From Arthrobacter zhaoxinii (GTDB lineage Bacteria > Actinomycetota > Actinomycetes > Actinomycetales > Micrococcaceae), in the NCBI RefSeq assembly GCF_024385505.1, contig NZ_JANFLT010000002.1, positions 496,001 through 560,000 on the forward strand: DNA of 64,000 nucleotides, in the 5' to 3' direction. The notes beneath the pieces are model-generated. The model did no database searches and was not told where the DNA came from. It saw only the letters and a program-made list of their open reading frames with translations. This document shows, in pieces, positions 11,062-20,149 of the stretch (the first letter of the stretch is position 1; each line of letters starts with the position of its first letter). The position numbers and the translations under genes are program-made.

Positions 11062-12038
11062 CCTCCGCCGCCGACACCCAGGCCGCCCCGCACCACCCCG
11101 GCCCGCTGGGGGAAACCCCGGTCTATGCCTACCTCGGCCCGGAGGGCACTTTCACGGAGGCGGCCCTGCTGAGTATTCCGGGCGCGCAGGACGCCGTCCG
11201 TCTTCCGGCACCCAGCGTGAACTCCGCGCTGGAAATGGTCCGCTCCGGGCGGGCCACCGCTGCAGTGGTGCCGATCGAGAACTCCGTGGAGGGCGGCGTC
11301 AGCGCCACCCTCGATGCGCTGTCCGCCGGAACTCCGCTGCGGATCCTGCGCGAGGTCCTGGTGCCCATCACCTTTGTGCTGGCGGTGCGCCCGGGTCTGG
11401 CACTGGCCGATATCCGGACGGTCTCCACCCATACGCACGCCTGGGCGCAGTGCCGGGAATGGGCCGCAGTGAATATTCCTGATGCGGAATATCTCCCTTC
11501 GGCCTCCACGGCGGCGGCGGCCGTGGAACTGAGCGAAGCGGAGCCGTCCTTTGACGCTGCGATCTGCGCCCCGCTGGTGGCGCGGCGGCTCGGGCTGGAA
11601 GTCCTGGCCGAGGACATCGGCGATGTCCGGGACGCCGTCACCCGCTTCGTGATGATCAGCCTGCCGGGGCTGCTGCCCGAACCCACCGGTTCCGACAAAA
11701 CCACCCTGGTGATTCCCCTGCCGGAGGACCACCCGGGCGCCCTGATGGAAATCCTCGAGCAGTTCTCCTCGCGGGGAGTGAACCTCAGCCGGATCGAGTC
11801 ACGTCCCACGGGGATGTTCCTCGGCGACTACTTCTTCAGCATTGACGCCGACGGCCATGTGGCCGATGCCCGGATGGCCGACACCCTGAAGGGCCTGCAC
11901 CGGATCAGCCCGGATCTGCGGTTCCTGGGGTCATACCCGCGGGCTGACCACCGCGAGACCGAAATATCCCGGCACACCAGCGACGAGGCGTTCCGCGCCG
12001 CCGACATTTGGCTTGACTCCCTGCTGAACGGATACTAG
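11058..12038 (+). CDS. pheA: prephenate dehydratase
   Basis: Converts prephenate to phenylpyruvate in phenylalanine synthesis. The catalytic domain has YLGPEGTFTEAAL, VPIENSVEGGV and the TRFVMI motif (Thr-Arg-Phe). A C-terminal ACT domain has GALMEIL and ESRPT, the phenylalanine-binding motifs, so feedback inhibition is expected. No chorismate mutase domain is fused, as usual in actinobacteria. It is 326 residues long with a proline/alanine-rich start. Overlaps the rhodanese gene by 4 bases. Confidence 0.96.
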   Translation: MTSAADTQAAPHHPGPLGETPVYAYLGPEGTFTEAALLSIPGAQDAVRLPAPSVNSALEMVRSGRATAAVVPIENSVEGGVSATLDALSAGTPLRILREVLVPITFVLAVRPGLALADIRTVSTHTHAWAQCREWAAVNIPDAEYLPSASTAAAAVELSEAEPSFDAAICAPLVARRLGLEVLAEDIGDVRDAVTRFVMISLPGLLPEPTGSDKTTLVIPLPEDHPGALMEILEQFSSRGVNLSRIESRPTGMFLGDYFFSIDADGHVADARMADTLKGLHRISPDLRFLGSYPRADHRETEISRHTSDEAFRAADIWLDSLLNGY

Positions 12039-12088
12039 GGCTAGACGCCGCGGCGGAACCGGTCCGCAGCGGGCGAAAGGTGCGGACG

Positions 12089-13063
12089 ATGGCTCGGCTT
12101 CGGCGAAGCAACTGTGAACACCCCGGGTACTCCCGGCGGCGCTGGGGCAAGGGTTTCAGCTACCGCGACATCCGCGGCAACGTCATTGCCGACCGTGCGG
12201 TGCTGGCCCGGATCCGTTCGCTGGCGATACCGCCCGCGTGGACCGAGGTGTGGATCAGCCCCTATCCCAACGGCCATATCCAGGCCACGGGAACCGACGG
12301 CGCCGGCCGCAAGCAGTACATCTACCATCAGCACTGGCGCGAGATGAAGGACCGGGAAAAATTCGACCGCGCGCTGGCATTTGCGCAGTCACTGCCCGCA
12401 GCGCGCCGCCTGATCACCAAGCACCTGCGCGCCGACGGGTGCAGCGGGGACCGGGCCCTGGCGGCCGCCCTGCGGATTGTCGACGCCGGTGCGCTGCGGG
12501 TCGGCGGCGCCCGGTATGCGGAGGCCAACGGCTCCTACGGCACCACCACGCTGCGCATCGAGCACGTGCATCTGGACGGAACGGAAGTACGCTTCGACTT
12601 TCCCGGTAAGAGCGGGCAGGAATGGCACACCACAATAAAGGACGCAGACCTTGCCGCCGCCCTCGAGCCCATGCTCCGGCGCCCGGACGCGGACACGGCC
12701 CTGGCGTATCTGGGCGCTGACGGGGCCTGGCACAGCGTTGATGCCGCCCAGCTGAACGCTTTTTTGAAGGAAGTCACGGGTGGGGAGTTCAGCGCCAAGG
12801 ACTTCCGCACCTGGCAGGCCACGGTGGTGGCTGCCATGTCCCTGGCCCGGCTGGCACCGGAGGCCACCACCAGCCGGGCGAAGCAGAAGGCCGTGGCCGC
12901 CACGGCCCGCGATGTCGCAGACCACCTGGGCAACACGCCGGCCATTGCCCGCAAGTCCTACATTGACCCCCGCGTCGTGGACCGCTTCTTCGACGGCCAC
13001 GTCATCCCGGTCACCGGATTCTCCGCCTCGGAGACCGCGGTGCGGAGCATGCTCGAGGATTAA
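12089..13063 (+). CDS. DNA topoisomerase IB (poxvirus/bacterial type)
   Basis: A type IB topoisomerase of 324 residues that relaxes supercoils through a 3'-phosphotyrosine intermediate. The N-terminal domain begins CEHPGYSRRRWGKGFSYRD. The catalytic core carries RYAEANGSYG, KDFRTWQAT (catalytic Arg) and the nucleophile in ARKSYIDPRV. Nine residues before that tyrosine is an Asn, where poxvirus enzymes have His; Deinococcus TopIB also has Asn there, so activity is expected. I use the ATG after GCGAAAGG instead of the GTG three codons upstream. No operon partners. Confidence 0.92.
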   Translation: MARLRRSNCEHPGYSRRRWGKGFSYRDIRGNVIADRAVLARIRSLAIPPAWTEVWISPYPNGHIQATGTDGAGRKQYIYHQHWREMKDREKFDRALAFAQSLPAARRLITKHLRADGCSGDRALAAALRIVDAGALRVGGARYAEANGSYGTTTLRIEHVHLDGTEVRFDFPGKSGQEWHTTIKDADLAAALEPMLRRPDADTALAYLGADGAWHSVDAAQLNAFLKEVTGGEFSAKDFRTWQATVVAAMSLARLAPEATTSRAKQKAVAATARDVADHLGNTPAIARKSYIDPRVVDRFFDGHVIPVTGFSASETAVRSMLED

Positions 13064-13157
13064 GCGGGTTTCCGCCGGCACCGGCGATAAGTATGCTGAG
13101 GGAAGGCGCGCGCAGTATTGGCGCACTGGAAAACCACCACAGAAGGAAGGTGCCGGC

Positions 13158-13424
13158 ATGAGCGAGTACCCCAATGAACAAGAGCAGCTCAAGGACCCGA
13201 AGCCCAGCGGTGTCTCCACCAATGACGATAACTACCGCGGCGATGTCGGCGACCAGGGCAACGACATCCGCTTTGCCGAGGAAGAGGCGCTGATCCGCGA
13301 GCAGGCTTCCCCTTCCTCCCTCGATGAGGACGAAGGCAAGTACACCGCCGCCGAGGGCGCCAAGACGGACGAGGACCGCGAAGGCGGCTACACCGACTCC
13401 GAGGGCACCCAGGACGGCAAGTAA
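13158..13424 (+). CDS. small highly acidic protein, unknown function
   Basis: An 88-residue, strongly acidic, hydrophilic protein rich in Glu, Asp, Gly and Ser, with no membrane segment or recognisable domain; likely disordered. GAAGGAAGG (13142-13150) is a strong ribosome site before the ATG, and a terminator follows closely, which supports a real, expressed gene. Its C-terminus repeats the pattern D-E-D/G-x-Y-T (GKYTAAEG, GGYTDSEG). I do not recognise the family. A role as a stress or counter-ion protein would be guesswork. Confidence 0.8.
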   Translation: MSEYPNEQEQLKDPKPSGVSTNDDNYRGDVGDQGNDIRFAEEEALIREQASPSSLDEDEGKYTAAEGAKTDEDREGGYTDSEGTQDGK

Positions 13425-13439
13425 CGCCTGGCCCCTCTG

Positions 13440-13473
13440 GAACGGCCCCGCACCCTCCGGTGCGGGGCCGTTC
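13440..13473. terminator. intrinsic terminator between convergent genes
   Basis: A perfect 15-bp stem GAACGGCCCCGCACC with a CTCC loop and its complement, followed by T and C-rich sequence. It sits at the stop codon of the lipid kinase gene and probably ends both converging transcripts. Confidence 0.75.
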
Positions 13474-14546
13474 TACTTTCCGCGCGGCAGTACGGGAGAG
13501 GGCGGCACCCGGACCAGCAGGGCGCCGGTGTCCACCTCGACCGTGATGGCGGTGGCGGGACCGGTGAGGTCGCCGTCGAGCTGGGTCTGCGTGGGCTCCG
13601 CAACGGTAACCGTGACTTTCCGGACCCGGTGGTGCCGGATCACCGGAAGGTCTTTGGGGTAGCGGGTCATCACCTTGCCGGCCACCCAGGCCCAGCCCAG
13701 GACGCTGCGAGGGCTCATGATGATGACGTCCAGCAGCCCGTCATCCACCACGGCGTCGGGAATGAAATCGATCCCTGCCGGCAGGCGGCCGGTGTTGGCC
13801 ACCAGCACGCTGTGGACCTTCTGCGACACCGCCGGCCCGTCATCCAGGCTGACCGTCATCCGGGTCCTGCGCCCCGGCAGCAGGCGGACGCCCGCTTCGC
13901 TGTAGGCCAGCCAGCCCACCCGCTTTTTCAGCTCATCCCGGGTGGCTGCGATGACCTGGGCGTCCAGGCCGATCCCGCCCATCACCAGGAATGCGTTGTG
14001 GGAGGTGCGGCCGGTGGCTGAATCCTCCAGCAGGATGGTTGCCATATCGATCTGCCGCACATCCCCGTGCAGGGAATTGCGGATGTTTCCGGCCAGGTCC
14101 GCCACGGAAATGTCCAGGTTCCGGGCCAGCAGGTTGCCGGTACCCAGCGGGATCAGTCCCAGTGCGGCTCCGGAATGCGCCACGGCCCGCGAGACTTCGC
14201 GGATGGTGCCGTCGCCGCCCGCAGCGAGGACGACGTCGGCCCCGGACTCCAGTGCCTGCAGTGCCTGGAGGTAGCCGGGGCTGTCCACGGTGGTTTCCAG
14301 GATCAGCGGCGGATCCCAGCCTGCAAGCTCGCAGGAGGTCCGCAGCAGCGCCTCGGCGTCGGGTGCCAGTGCCTTGACCGGGTTGATGACCATGGCGACC
14401 CGCTGGTGCGCCGCGCCCCGCGGGGCGAAGACCGCCGCGTCCGCAGCCGCCCGCCGCCGTCCTCGGGTACCGATAAGAACCCATGTTGCCGCGGAGGCTA
14501 ACAGGGCGGCGCAGAGGACCAGGATGAGCGTAATTTCAACGGGCAT
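13473..14546 (-). CDS. diacylglycerol kinase/sphingosine kinase family lipid kinase
   Basis: A 357-residue DAGK-catalytic-domain protein that probably phosphorylates diacylglycerol or a related lipid. The nucleotide-binding motifs GGDGTIREV and GTGNLLARN are intact. It begins with a single N-terminal membrane anchor (ITLILVLCAALLASAATWVLIG), as in other actinobacterial YegS/DgkB-like proteins. The ATG at 14546 is preceded by GAGAGG; upstream sequence has no homology. TATTCT ten bases before the ATG resembles a -10, so the leader is very short. Divergent from serS. Confidence 0.88.
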   Translation of the reverse strand: MPVEITLILVLCAALLASAATWVLIGTRGRRRAAADAAVFAPRGAAHQRVAMVINPVKALAPDAEALLRTSCELAGWDPPLILETTVDSPGYLQALQALESGADVVLAAGGDGTIREVSRAVAHSGAALGLIPLGTGNLLARNLDISVADLAGNIRNSLHGDVRQIDMATILLEDSATGRTSHNAFLVMGGIGLDAQVIAATRDELKKRVGWLAYSEAGVRLLPGRRTRMTVSLDDGPAVSQKVHSVLVANTGRLPAGIDFIPDAVVDDGLLDVIIMSPRSVLGWAWVAGKVMTRYPKDLPVIRHHRVRKVTVTVAEPTQTQLDGDLTGPATAITVEVDTGALLVRVPPSPVLPRGK

Positions 14547-14601
14547 GATGCCTCTCAGAATAGCCGCCGCACGGCAAACCAAAGGCCCGGCGGGTTTTCG
14601 G

Positions 14602-14614
14602 TACTCTTGAGACG
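14602..14614 (+). promoter_or_regulatory. -10 and start of leaderless serS transcript
   Basis: TACTCT is separated from the GTG start by exactly 6 nt and no ribosome site is present. Transcription should therefore start at the G of GTG. Confidence 0.6.
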
Positions 14615-15888
14615 TGATCGATGTAAATGAGCTCCGCGAAAATCCTGAAAAATTCCGAGCCTCGCAGCGCGCCCGGCTGGCCGACGAGAGCATTGTGGAC
14701 GCGATCATTTCCGCCGACGCTGCCCGCCGCGATGCCCGGACCCGCTATGAGACCCTGCGTGCCGAGCAGAATGCCTTCGGCAAGCGCGTTGCCGCCGCGA
14801 AGGGCGAAGAGAAGCAGGCCCTCCTAGCCGAGGTGAAGGAACTGGCCGCCTCGGTCAAGGCCGCCGGCGCCGAGGCTGACGCCATCCAGGCCGAATCCGA
14901 TGCGCTGCTGCGCCGGATTCCGAACCTGATCTCCGACGGCGTTCCCACCGGCGGCGAGGACGACTTCGAGGTCATTAAGACCGTCGGCAAGCCCCGCGAC
15001 TTCGAGGCCGAGGGCTTTGCGCCCCGCGACCACCTGGAAATCGGCGAGCTGCTCGGCGCCATCGACATGGAACGCGGCGCCAAGGTCTCCGGCTCCCGTT
15101 TCTACTTCCTGCGCGGCGTCGGCGCCCGGCTGGAACTGGCACTGCTGAACATGGCCATGGACCAGGCCGTGAAGGCCGGGTTCGTCCCGATGATCACCCC
15201 CACCCTGGTCCGCCCGGAGACGATGCAGGGCACCGGCTTCGACGTGGCCCACGACGCCGAGATCTACCGCCTGGCCGAAGACGACCTGTATCTGGTCGGC
15301 ACGTCCGAGGTGCCGCTGGCCGGTTACCACTCCGACGAGATCCTCGAGCTCGACGGCGGTCCCGTCCGCTACGCCGGCTGGTCTTCCTGCTACCGCCGCG
15401 AAGCAGGCTCGCACGGCAAGGACACCCGCGGCATCATCCGCGTCCACCAGTTCAACAAGGTGGAAATGTTTGTCTACACCCGGCCCGAGGACGCCGCCGA
15501 GGAGCACCGCCGGCTGCTGGCCTGGGAAGAGGAAATGCTGGCCAAGGTCGAGCTGCCCTACCGGGTCATCGACACCGCCGCCGGCGATCTGGGCATGTCC
15601 GCCGCACGGAAGTTCGACTGCGAGGCCTGGGTTCCCACCCAGAACGCCTACCGCGAGCTGACTTCCACCTCCAACTGCACCACCTTCCAGGCCCGGCGCC
15701 TGAACATCCGCGAACGCCAGGGCGGGGGCAAGGGCACCCGCGCGGTCGCCACCCTGAACGGAACGCTGGCCACCACCCGGTGGATCGTCGCCATCCTGGA
15801 GCACCACCAGAACCCGGACGGCTCGGTAAACGTTCCCGCTGCCCTTCAGCCGTACCTGGGCGGACTGGAAGTCCTGCCGGTCCTCTAG
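14614..15888 (+). CDS. serS: seryl-tRNA synthetase
   Basis: Class II aminoacyl-tRNA synthetase charging tRNA-Ser. It has the N-terminal coiled-coil arm (residues about 1-110, rich in Arg/Glu/Ala), then motif 1 (ending near [12 protein letters not shown]), motif 2 ([21 protein letters not shown]) and motif 3 ([15 protein letters not shown]). Length 424 is typical. Begins with GTG and has no Shine-Dalgarno; the -10 placement implies a leaderless mRNA. Single gene between the divergent lipid kinase and the HAD gene. Confidence 0.97.
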   Translation: MIDVNELRENPEKFRASQRARLADESIVDAIISADAARRDARTRYETLRAEQNAFGKRVAAAKGEEKQALLAEVKELAASVKAAGAEADAIQAESDALLRRIPNLISDGVPTGGEDDFEVIKTVGKPRDFEAEGFAPRDHLEIGELLGAIDMERGAKVSGSRFYFLRGVGARLELALLNMAMDQAVKAGFVPMITPTLVRPETMQGTGFDVAHDAEIYRLAEDDLYLVGTSEVPLAGYHSDEILELDGGPVRYAGWSSCYRREAGSHGKDTRGIIRVHQFNKVEMFVYTRPEDAAEEHRRLLAWEEEMLAKVELPYRVIDTAAGDLGMSAARKFDCEAWVPTQNAYRELTSTSNCTTFQARRLNIRERQGGGKGTRAVATLNGTLATTRWIVAILEHHQNPDGSVNVPAALQPYLGGLEVLPVL

Positions 15889-15902
15889 CGACGGCAGGCA
15901 CG

Positions 15903-15937
15903 CACGACGGCGGGACCTGCCGGGTTCCGCCGTCGTG
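15903..15937 (+). terminator. GC-rich hairpin after serS
   Basis: Arms CACGACGGCGG and CCGCCGTCGTG (11 bp) with a 13-nt loop lie just after serS. There is no T-run, so it is either a weak or factor-assisted terminator. Confidence 0.5.
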
Positions 15938-16008
15938 GATCTCCCGTCCGCCGCATTCCTGCGGCACCGGTCCTACCGTCTTTCCGGGGAGGATGTTTAG
16001 ATAAAGCG

Positions 16009-16857
16009 ATGACAACTTTGAGTACTGCTGGCATCGAAGACCAGCAAACACCTGACAAGCAGCACCTCGTAGCGCTGGACGTGGACGGAACCCTCGTGGA
16101 CCATGACGGCCACATGTCCCCGGGCGTACGCAGCGCCGCACGCGCCGCCGCCGAGGCAGGACACCATCTGGTGGTGGCCACCGGCCGGTCCTTCGGGGCC
16201 GCGCTGCCCATCCTTGAACTCCTGGGACTGACCACGGGATACTGCGTCTGCTCCAACGGCGCCGTGACCCTGCGCCTGGATCCCTCCCTGGAAGACGGCT
16301 ACGAAGTGCTGGACCGTGTGGTCTTTGATCCCAAGCCGGCCCTGGCAGCGCTGCGGGCAAAGCTGCCGACGGCCAAATTCGCCCTCGAAGACGCTGAAGG
16401 ACGGTTCCTGTCCACGGAACGTTTCCAGGACGCCAGCTTCGGTGCCGAAGCCCTCGCCGTGGACTTTGAAACCCTGCTGGACGCGCAGGCCGTACGCGTA
16501 GTGGTCTTCAGCACCGACAGCACGGCGGAGGAATTCGGCTCAGCCGTGGAAGCAATCGGCCTGCACGGCGTGACATATTCCGTGGGCTGGACCGCTTGGC
16601 TGGATATCGCCGCTTCGGGGGTCACCAAGGCCAGCGCGCTGGAGCAGGTCCGGCGCCGGCTGGAGGTTGATCCCACACTGACCGTCGCCCTGGGCGACGG
16701 CCGGAACGACATTGAAATGCTGGACTGGGCGGCCCGCGGCGTGGCCATGGGGCAGGCGCCGGACGAGGTGCTGGCCGCAGCCTCCGAGGTCACCGGCACG
16801 GTCTATGAAGACGGCGCCGTGGGTGTCCTGGCCAGCGTGCTGGACGGCGCGGCCTAG
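16009..16857 (+). CDS. HAD family hydrolase (Cof-type phosphatase)
   Basis: A 282-residue haloacid-dehalogenase phosphatase with a C2 cap (Cof/YidA type), probably dephosphorylating sugar phosphates or cofactors. Motif I is LDVDGTLVDHDG (catalytic Asp pair), motif II lies near VVATGRS, and motif IV is GDGRNDIEML. TAGATA (15998-16003) lies five bases before the ATG, and GGGGAGG sits 14 bases upstream. The message may thus be leaderless, or use a distant ribosome site. Its end abuts the convergent SatD-like gene by one base. Confidence 0.9.
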   Translation: MTTLSTAGIEDQQTPDKQHLVALDVDGTLVDHDGHMSPGVRSAARAAAEAGHHLVVATGRSFGAALPILELLGLTTGYCVCSNGAVTLRLDPSLEDGYEVLDRVVFDPKPALAALRAKLPTAKFALEDAEGRFLSTERFQDASFGAEALAVDFETLLDAQAVRVVVFSTDSTAEEFGSAVEAIGLHGVTYSVGWTAWLDIAASGVTKASALEQVRRRLEVDPTLTVALGDGRNDIEMLDWAARGVAMGQAPDEVLAAASEVTGTVYEDGAVGVLASVLDGAA

Positions 16858-16858
16858 C

Positions 16859-17494
16859 TCACACCCGGTAGGGGAGCGCTGCGGGCGGCAGCGACGCCGG
16901 ACCGTAGACCAGGCCCAGCAGCCGTGCAGCGGCGGGGCGGGTGGCCCATTCCTCGCTCCAGTGGGACCGGACCACTGCCTTGCTCACGGCCTGGGCGGTG
17001 ATCCCCAGTTCCTGGGCAACAAACTTCTGCTGCCCGCGCGCACCGGGAGTCATCAGGTCCAGCACCTTCCACTCTGCCTCGGTCCGGGCTGCCACAATCA
17101 GGCCGAGCAGCCGCAGCACCGCTTCGGCCTCCGCCGCCAGCTCCCCGTCCGGCCCGTCCACGGCGAGCGGGACCCGGTCGCCGGTGCGCTGGGCGCGTTC
17201 CACTGCGCGCCGGGAATAGACCAGCCCGTAGCCGCGTGCGTCCGCCAGGTTGTCCGGCAGCGGGACCTCTAGTTCTCCGACTCCCACGCCTACATGCCAG
17301 CGGCGCTGCCGCACCGCGATGAGGGCCGCCTCAACCGCAGTGGCGGCATCCGTCAGCACCACCTGGGCTTCATCACCGATGGTTCGCTGGAAGGGAACCG
17401 CGGCAGGCAGATGCCGCAGGGACCGGATCAGGTCCGGCACCAGGTCCCCGACGTCGCGGGAATCCCGTTGGTTGATGGTCAGCACAAAATGCAT
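16859..17494 (-). CDS. SatD-like protein with C-terminal helix-turn-helix
   Basis: A 211-residue protein. The N-terminal half has the pattern of SatD family proteins: INQRDSR at the start, TIGDEAQVVL and GVGVGELEV, a fold that resembles a degenerate nucleotide-cyclase domain. The C-terminal part (WKVLDLM...QELGITAQAVSKAVVRS) is a clear HTH. In streptococci satD is associated with acid tolerance, but the biochemical role is unknown. CATGCT then six bases then ATG suggests a leaderless transcript. Divergent from a small membrane protein gene, which it might regulate (inference). Confidence 0.7.
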   Translation of the reverse strand: MHFVLTINQRDSRDVGDLVPDLIRSLRHLPAAVPFQRTIGDEAQVVLTDAATAVEAALIAVRQRRWHVGVGVGELEVPLPDNLADARGYGLVYSRRAVERAQRTGDRVPLAVDGPDGELAAEAEAVLRLLGLIVAARTEAEWKVLDLMTPGARGQQKFVAQELGITAQAVSKAVVRSHWSEEWATRPAAARLLGLVYGPASLPPAALPYRV

Positions 17495-17578
17495 GGCACC
17501 AGCATGTCAGACCCCCGGGAAAACAACCGATTGCGGTTGCGGCGCGTCCCGGGTGCCGCTGCGGGTAGAGTCTGGCGC

Positions 17579-17794
17579 ATGACCAGCCAGAAGCACGCGC
17601 CTCGCCCGGACCGCCGCCCGCTTCTTCCCCTGCTGTTTTCTGCGGGGGTCCTTCTCCTGGGGCTGTGGGCCGCCTGGCTGACCCACAGCTGGATTGTGCT
17701 CGGGGTTGCCGTTTTTGTGGCGCTCTTTCCGGCCCGGACCCATGCCGGGGATGTGCGTGCCTGGGCCTGGGGCAGAACCCGCGGCGGCCACTGA
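17579..17794 (+). CDS. small membrane protein, unknown function
   Basis: A 71-residue protein with two adjacent hydrophobic segments (LLPLLFSAGVLLLGLWAAWL and WIVLGVAVFVALF) after a basic N-terminus. TAGAGT ends seven bases before the ATG and there is no ribosome site, so the mRNA looks leaderless. It is divergent from the SatD-like gene with a shared intergenic region of 84 bases. The family is not recognised. Confidence 0.65.
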   Translation: MTSQKHAPRPDRRPLLPLLFSAGVLLLGLWAAWLTHSWIVLGVAVFVALFPARTHAGDVRAWAWGRTRGGH

Positions 17795-17826
17795 GTGCCT
17801 GAGGGCCGGCAACGGGCGTTAAACGC

Positions 17827-17864
17827 CGACGGCGGCCGGGCCCCGCAGGAGCCGGCCGCCGTCG
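17827..17864. terminator. hairpin between convergent genes
   Basis: A 13-bp GC-rich stem (CGACGGCGGCCGG with its complement) and a 12-nt loop lie between the small membrane protein and ppa. There is no T-run on either strand, so termination efficiency is uncertain. Confidence 0.55.
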
Positions 17865-17876
17865 TGACGTGGAACT

Positions 17877-18437
17877 TTAGTTGTTGATGGGGTTGGCGTC
17901 GACGTCGCGGCCCTGGGCCTGGTCGTCTTCGTGGCCTTCGCCTTGTGCGGAGAAGCGCTCCAGGGAGGCCAACACTTCAGCTTCGGCAGCTTCGCGGCCG
18001 GCCCAGTCAGCGGCTTCAACCCACTTGCCCGGCTCCAGGTCCTTGTACTTGGTGAAGAAGTGCTTGATTTCATCCAACAGGAAGTCGGACACGTCCGAGA
18101 GGTCCTGGATGTGGTCGAAGCGCGGATCCACCGGAACGCACAGGACCTTGGCGTCTCCGCCGCCGTCGTCCACCATGTTGAACACGCCGATGGGGCGGGA
18201 TTCGACCAGCACGCCGGGCATCAGGTCGAAGTCCTGGAGCATCACCAGGGCGTCCAGCGGATCGCCGTCCTCACCCAGGGTGTTTTCGAAGTAGCCGTAG
18301 TGGGTGGGGTAGGCCATGGCGGTGAACAGGACCCGGTCCAGGCGCAGGCGGTGCGTTTCGTGGTCGATTTCGTACTTGACCCGGGATCCCTTGGGGATCT
18401 CGATGGTGACGTCGAGCGTCAGGGGCTTTTCAGGCAT
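17877..18437 (-). CDS. ppa: inorganic pyrophosphatase (family I)
   Basis: Hydrolyses pyrophosphate to two phosphates, pulling biosynthetic reactions forward in the cytoplasm. The family I signature DGDPLDALV gives the metal-binding aspartates, and [14 protein letters not shown] and [13 protein letters not shown] flank it. Length 186 with a charged C-terminal tail ending in a DVDANPINN segment, slightly longer than the usual 165-175. GAGGAG precedes the ATG. Monocistronic, divergent from dacB. Confidence 0.96.
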   Translation of the reverse strand: MPEKPLTLDVTIEIPKGSRVKYEIDHETHRLRLDRVLFTAMAYPTHYGYFENTLGEDGDPLDALVMLQDFDLMPGVLVESRPIGVFNMVDDGGGDAKVLCVPVDPRFDHIQDLSDVSDFLLDEIKHFFTKYKDLEPGKWVEAADWAGREAAEAEVLASLERFSAQGEGHEDDQAQGRDVDANPINN

Positions 18438-18640
18438 TGCGACTCCTCACTGGGGTGGCCCGCAGGGGGAGCCACTGGAAAGACTGCATAACGGATCTTG
18501 CGCGGTCGTGTCCCGGGTCCGGTTAGGTTCGGGACGGTGCCGGCATCGGTCTAGTCTTAAAGATATATGTCCCGTGCCGTGTTCGACGCACAGGACCCGT
18601 TGGCCGGGCTTGCCGGCGAGAATGAAAGAGTCGGTGGGAC

Positions 18641-20068
18641 ATGTCTCGGATGTTCTCCGCTGTGCTGCTGGCGCTGGCCTTTGCAGTGCTGCTGGTTCCG
18701 CTGGCCTGCTACGTCGTCCCGCCCCTCGCCGCATCCCTGGACGGTGAGCGGCTGCAGCGTGCCGAAGTTGTCCCGGACTACCAGGAGCCGCCCGAAAAGC
18801 TCACGGAGGACGGACCGGTGTCCGCCCCGCAGGCAACAGACCCGATGCCCGGCACTGCCGAGCTGGCCCGGCTGCTGGATGCCAGGCTGGCCGTGGAGGG
18901 CGGCGCCGCAATCTCCGCCGTCGTGCAGGACGCGCTGACCGGCACCGTGCTTTATGAGCGCGCCGGCTCCACCGGGCTGGCCCCGGCTTCCACCCTCAAG
19001 ATCCTGACCGCTGCCGCATCGCTGTCCGCGATGGACGGGGACACCCGCTTTCCCACCACTGCGCTGCCGGGCAAGGACCCCGGAACAGTGGTCCTGCGCG
19101 GCGGGGGAGACGTGCTGCTGACCGCGGGAGCGTCGGACCCGGACTCGGTGGCCGGCCGTGCCGGACTGGCCACCCTGGCGGAGCAGACCGCCGCGGCGCT
19201 TGCCGCCGACGGGGCTGCCGGACCGGTTAAGGTCCTGGTGGACGATTCGCTGTTCAGCGGCCCGGCGCTCTCCGACGCCTGGGGGCAGGCCGACGTCGAG
19301 GCCGGCGAGATTGCGCCGGTCCACGCCCTGGCAGTGAGCTCGGCCTGGGAGCAGGAGGGCACCGGTCCGGGACCGCGGGTCGACGACGCCGCCCTGTCCG
19401 CCGGGGAGTCCTACCGCGCCGCCCTTGCTGGGGCCCTGGCCGCCAGGGGCATCGACGTGGACCCGTCCGTGGAGCGCGGCACCGCGGCAGCCGGAGCCGT
19501 TGCCCTGGCCGAAGTCCGTTCGGCGCCGCTGACCGAACAGGTCGAGTACATGCTGCTGAATTCGGACAACTACCTGGCCGAAGCGCTGGCCCGGCTCAGT
19601 GCAGCCGCCGCCGGCCGTGAGGCGTCCTTCGCCGGGGGGATCGAGACGGTTGAGGCGGAGGTGGCCGCCCTGGGCGTGGACACGGGCTCGATGGTGCTGG
19701 GGGACGCCAGCGGGCTGTCCGGCGAAACCTCCGTGTCCGCCGCGCAGCTCACCTCGCTGATGCAGATCCTGCTGACCAGCACGGACCCCGATCTGCGGTC
19801 CGTGGCGGGCGGCCTGCCCGTCGCGGCACTCAGCGGAACACTGGCCGGACGCTACGACGAAAGCGCCGATTCCGCCGCCGCGGGCATTGTGCGGGCCAAA
19901 ACAGGCACCCTGCTGGCCGTCACCGCGCTGAGCGGGTACGCCACCGACGCGGACGGCCGGGTACTTGCCTTCACCTTCATTGCCGGCGGGCTGGATGGAA
20001 ACACCCGGCAGGCACGCGACGCCGTGGACGCCGCCGCCGCGGTGCTGGCCGGATGCGGGTGCCGGTAA
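18641..20068 (+). CDS. dacB: D-alanyl-D-alanine carboxypeptidase/endopeptidase (PBP4 type)
   Basis: A class C penicillin-binding protein of 475 residues that trims or cuts peptidoglycan cross-links outside the membrane. An N-terminal signal anchor (VLLALAFAVLLVPLACYVV) precedes the catalytic SxxK (Ser117-TLK120), the SDN motif in LLNSDNYLAEAL, and KTGTL near the C-terminus. The order and spacing fit PBP4. The ATG follows GGTGGGAC. A TAGTCT -10 candidate lies near 18550. Followed after about 80 bases by the DUF2342 metalloprotease; this order with tilS-hpt-ftsH is common in actinobacteria. Confidence 0.93.
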   Translation: MSRMFSAVLLALAFAVLLVPLACYVVPPLAASLDGERLQRAEVVPDYQEPPEKLTEDGPVSAPQATDPMPGTAELARLLDARLAVEGGAAISAVVQDALTGTVLYERAGSTGLAPASTLKILTAAASLSAMDGDTRFPTTALPGKDPGTVVLRGGGDVLLTAGASDPDSVAGRAGLATLAEQTAAALAADGAAGPVKVLVDDSLFSGPALSDAWGQADVEAGEIAPVHALAVSSAWEQEGTGPGPRVDDAALSAGESYRAALAGALAARGIDVDPSVERGTAAAGAVALAEVRSAPLTEQVEYMLLNSDNYLAEALARLSAAAAGREASFAGGIETVEAEVAALGVDTGSMVLGDASGLSGETSVSAAQLTSLMQILLTSTDPDLRSVAGGLPVAALSGTLAGRYDESADSAAAGIVRAKTGTLLAVTALSGYATDADGRVLAFTFIAGGLDGNTRQARDAVDAAAAVLAGCGCR

Positions 20069-20149
20069 CCCTGCACGGACCCGGCGGGCGGCAGCTCACT
20101 AAAGCCCGGGGTGGTGTGGCGCCGGAACCCGATGTGGTCGAATGGAGCC

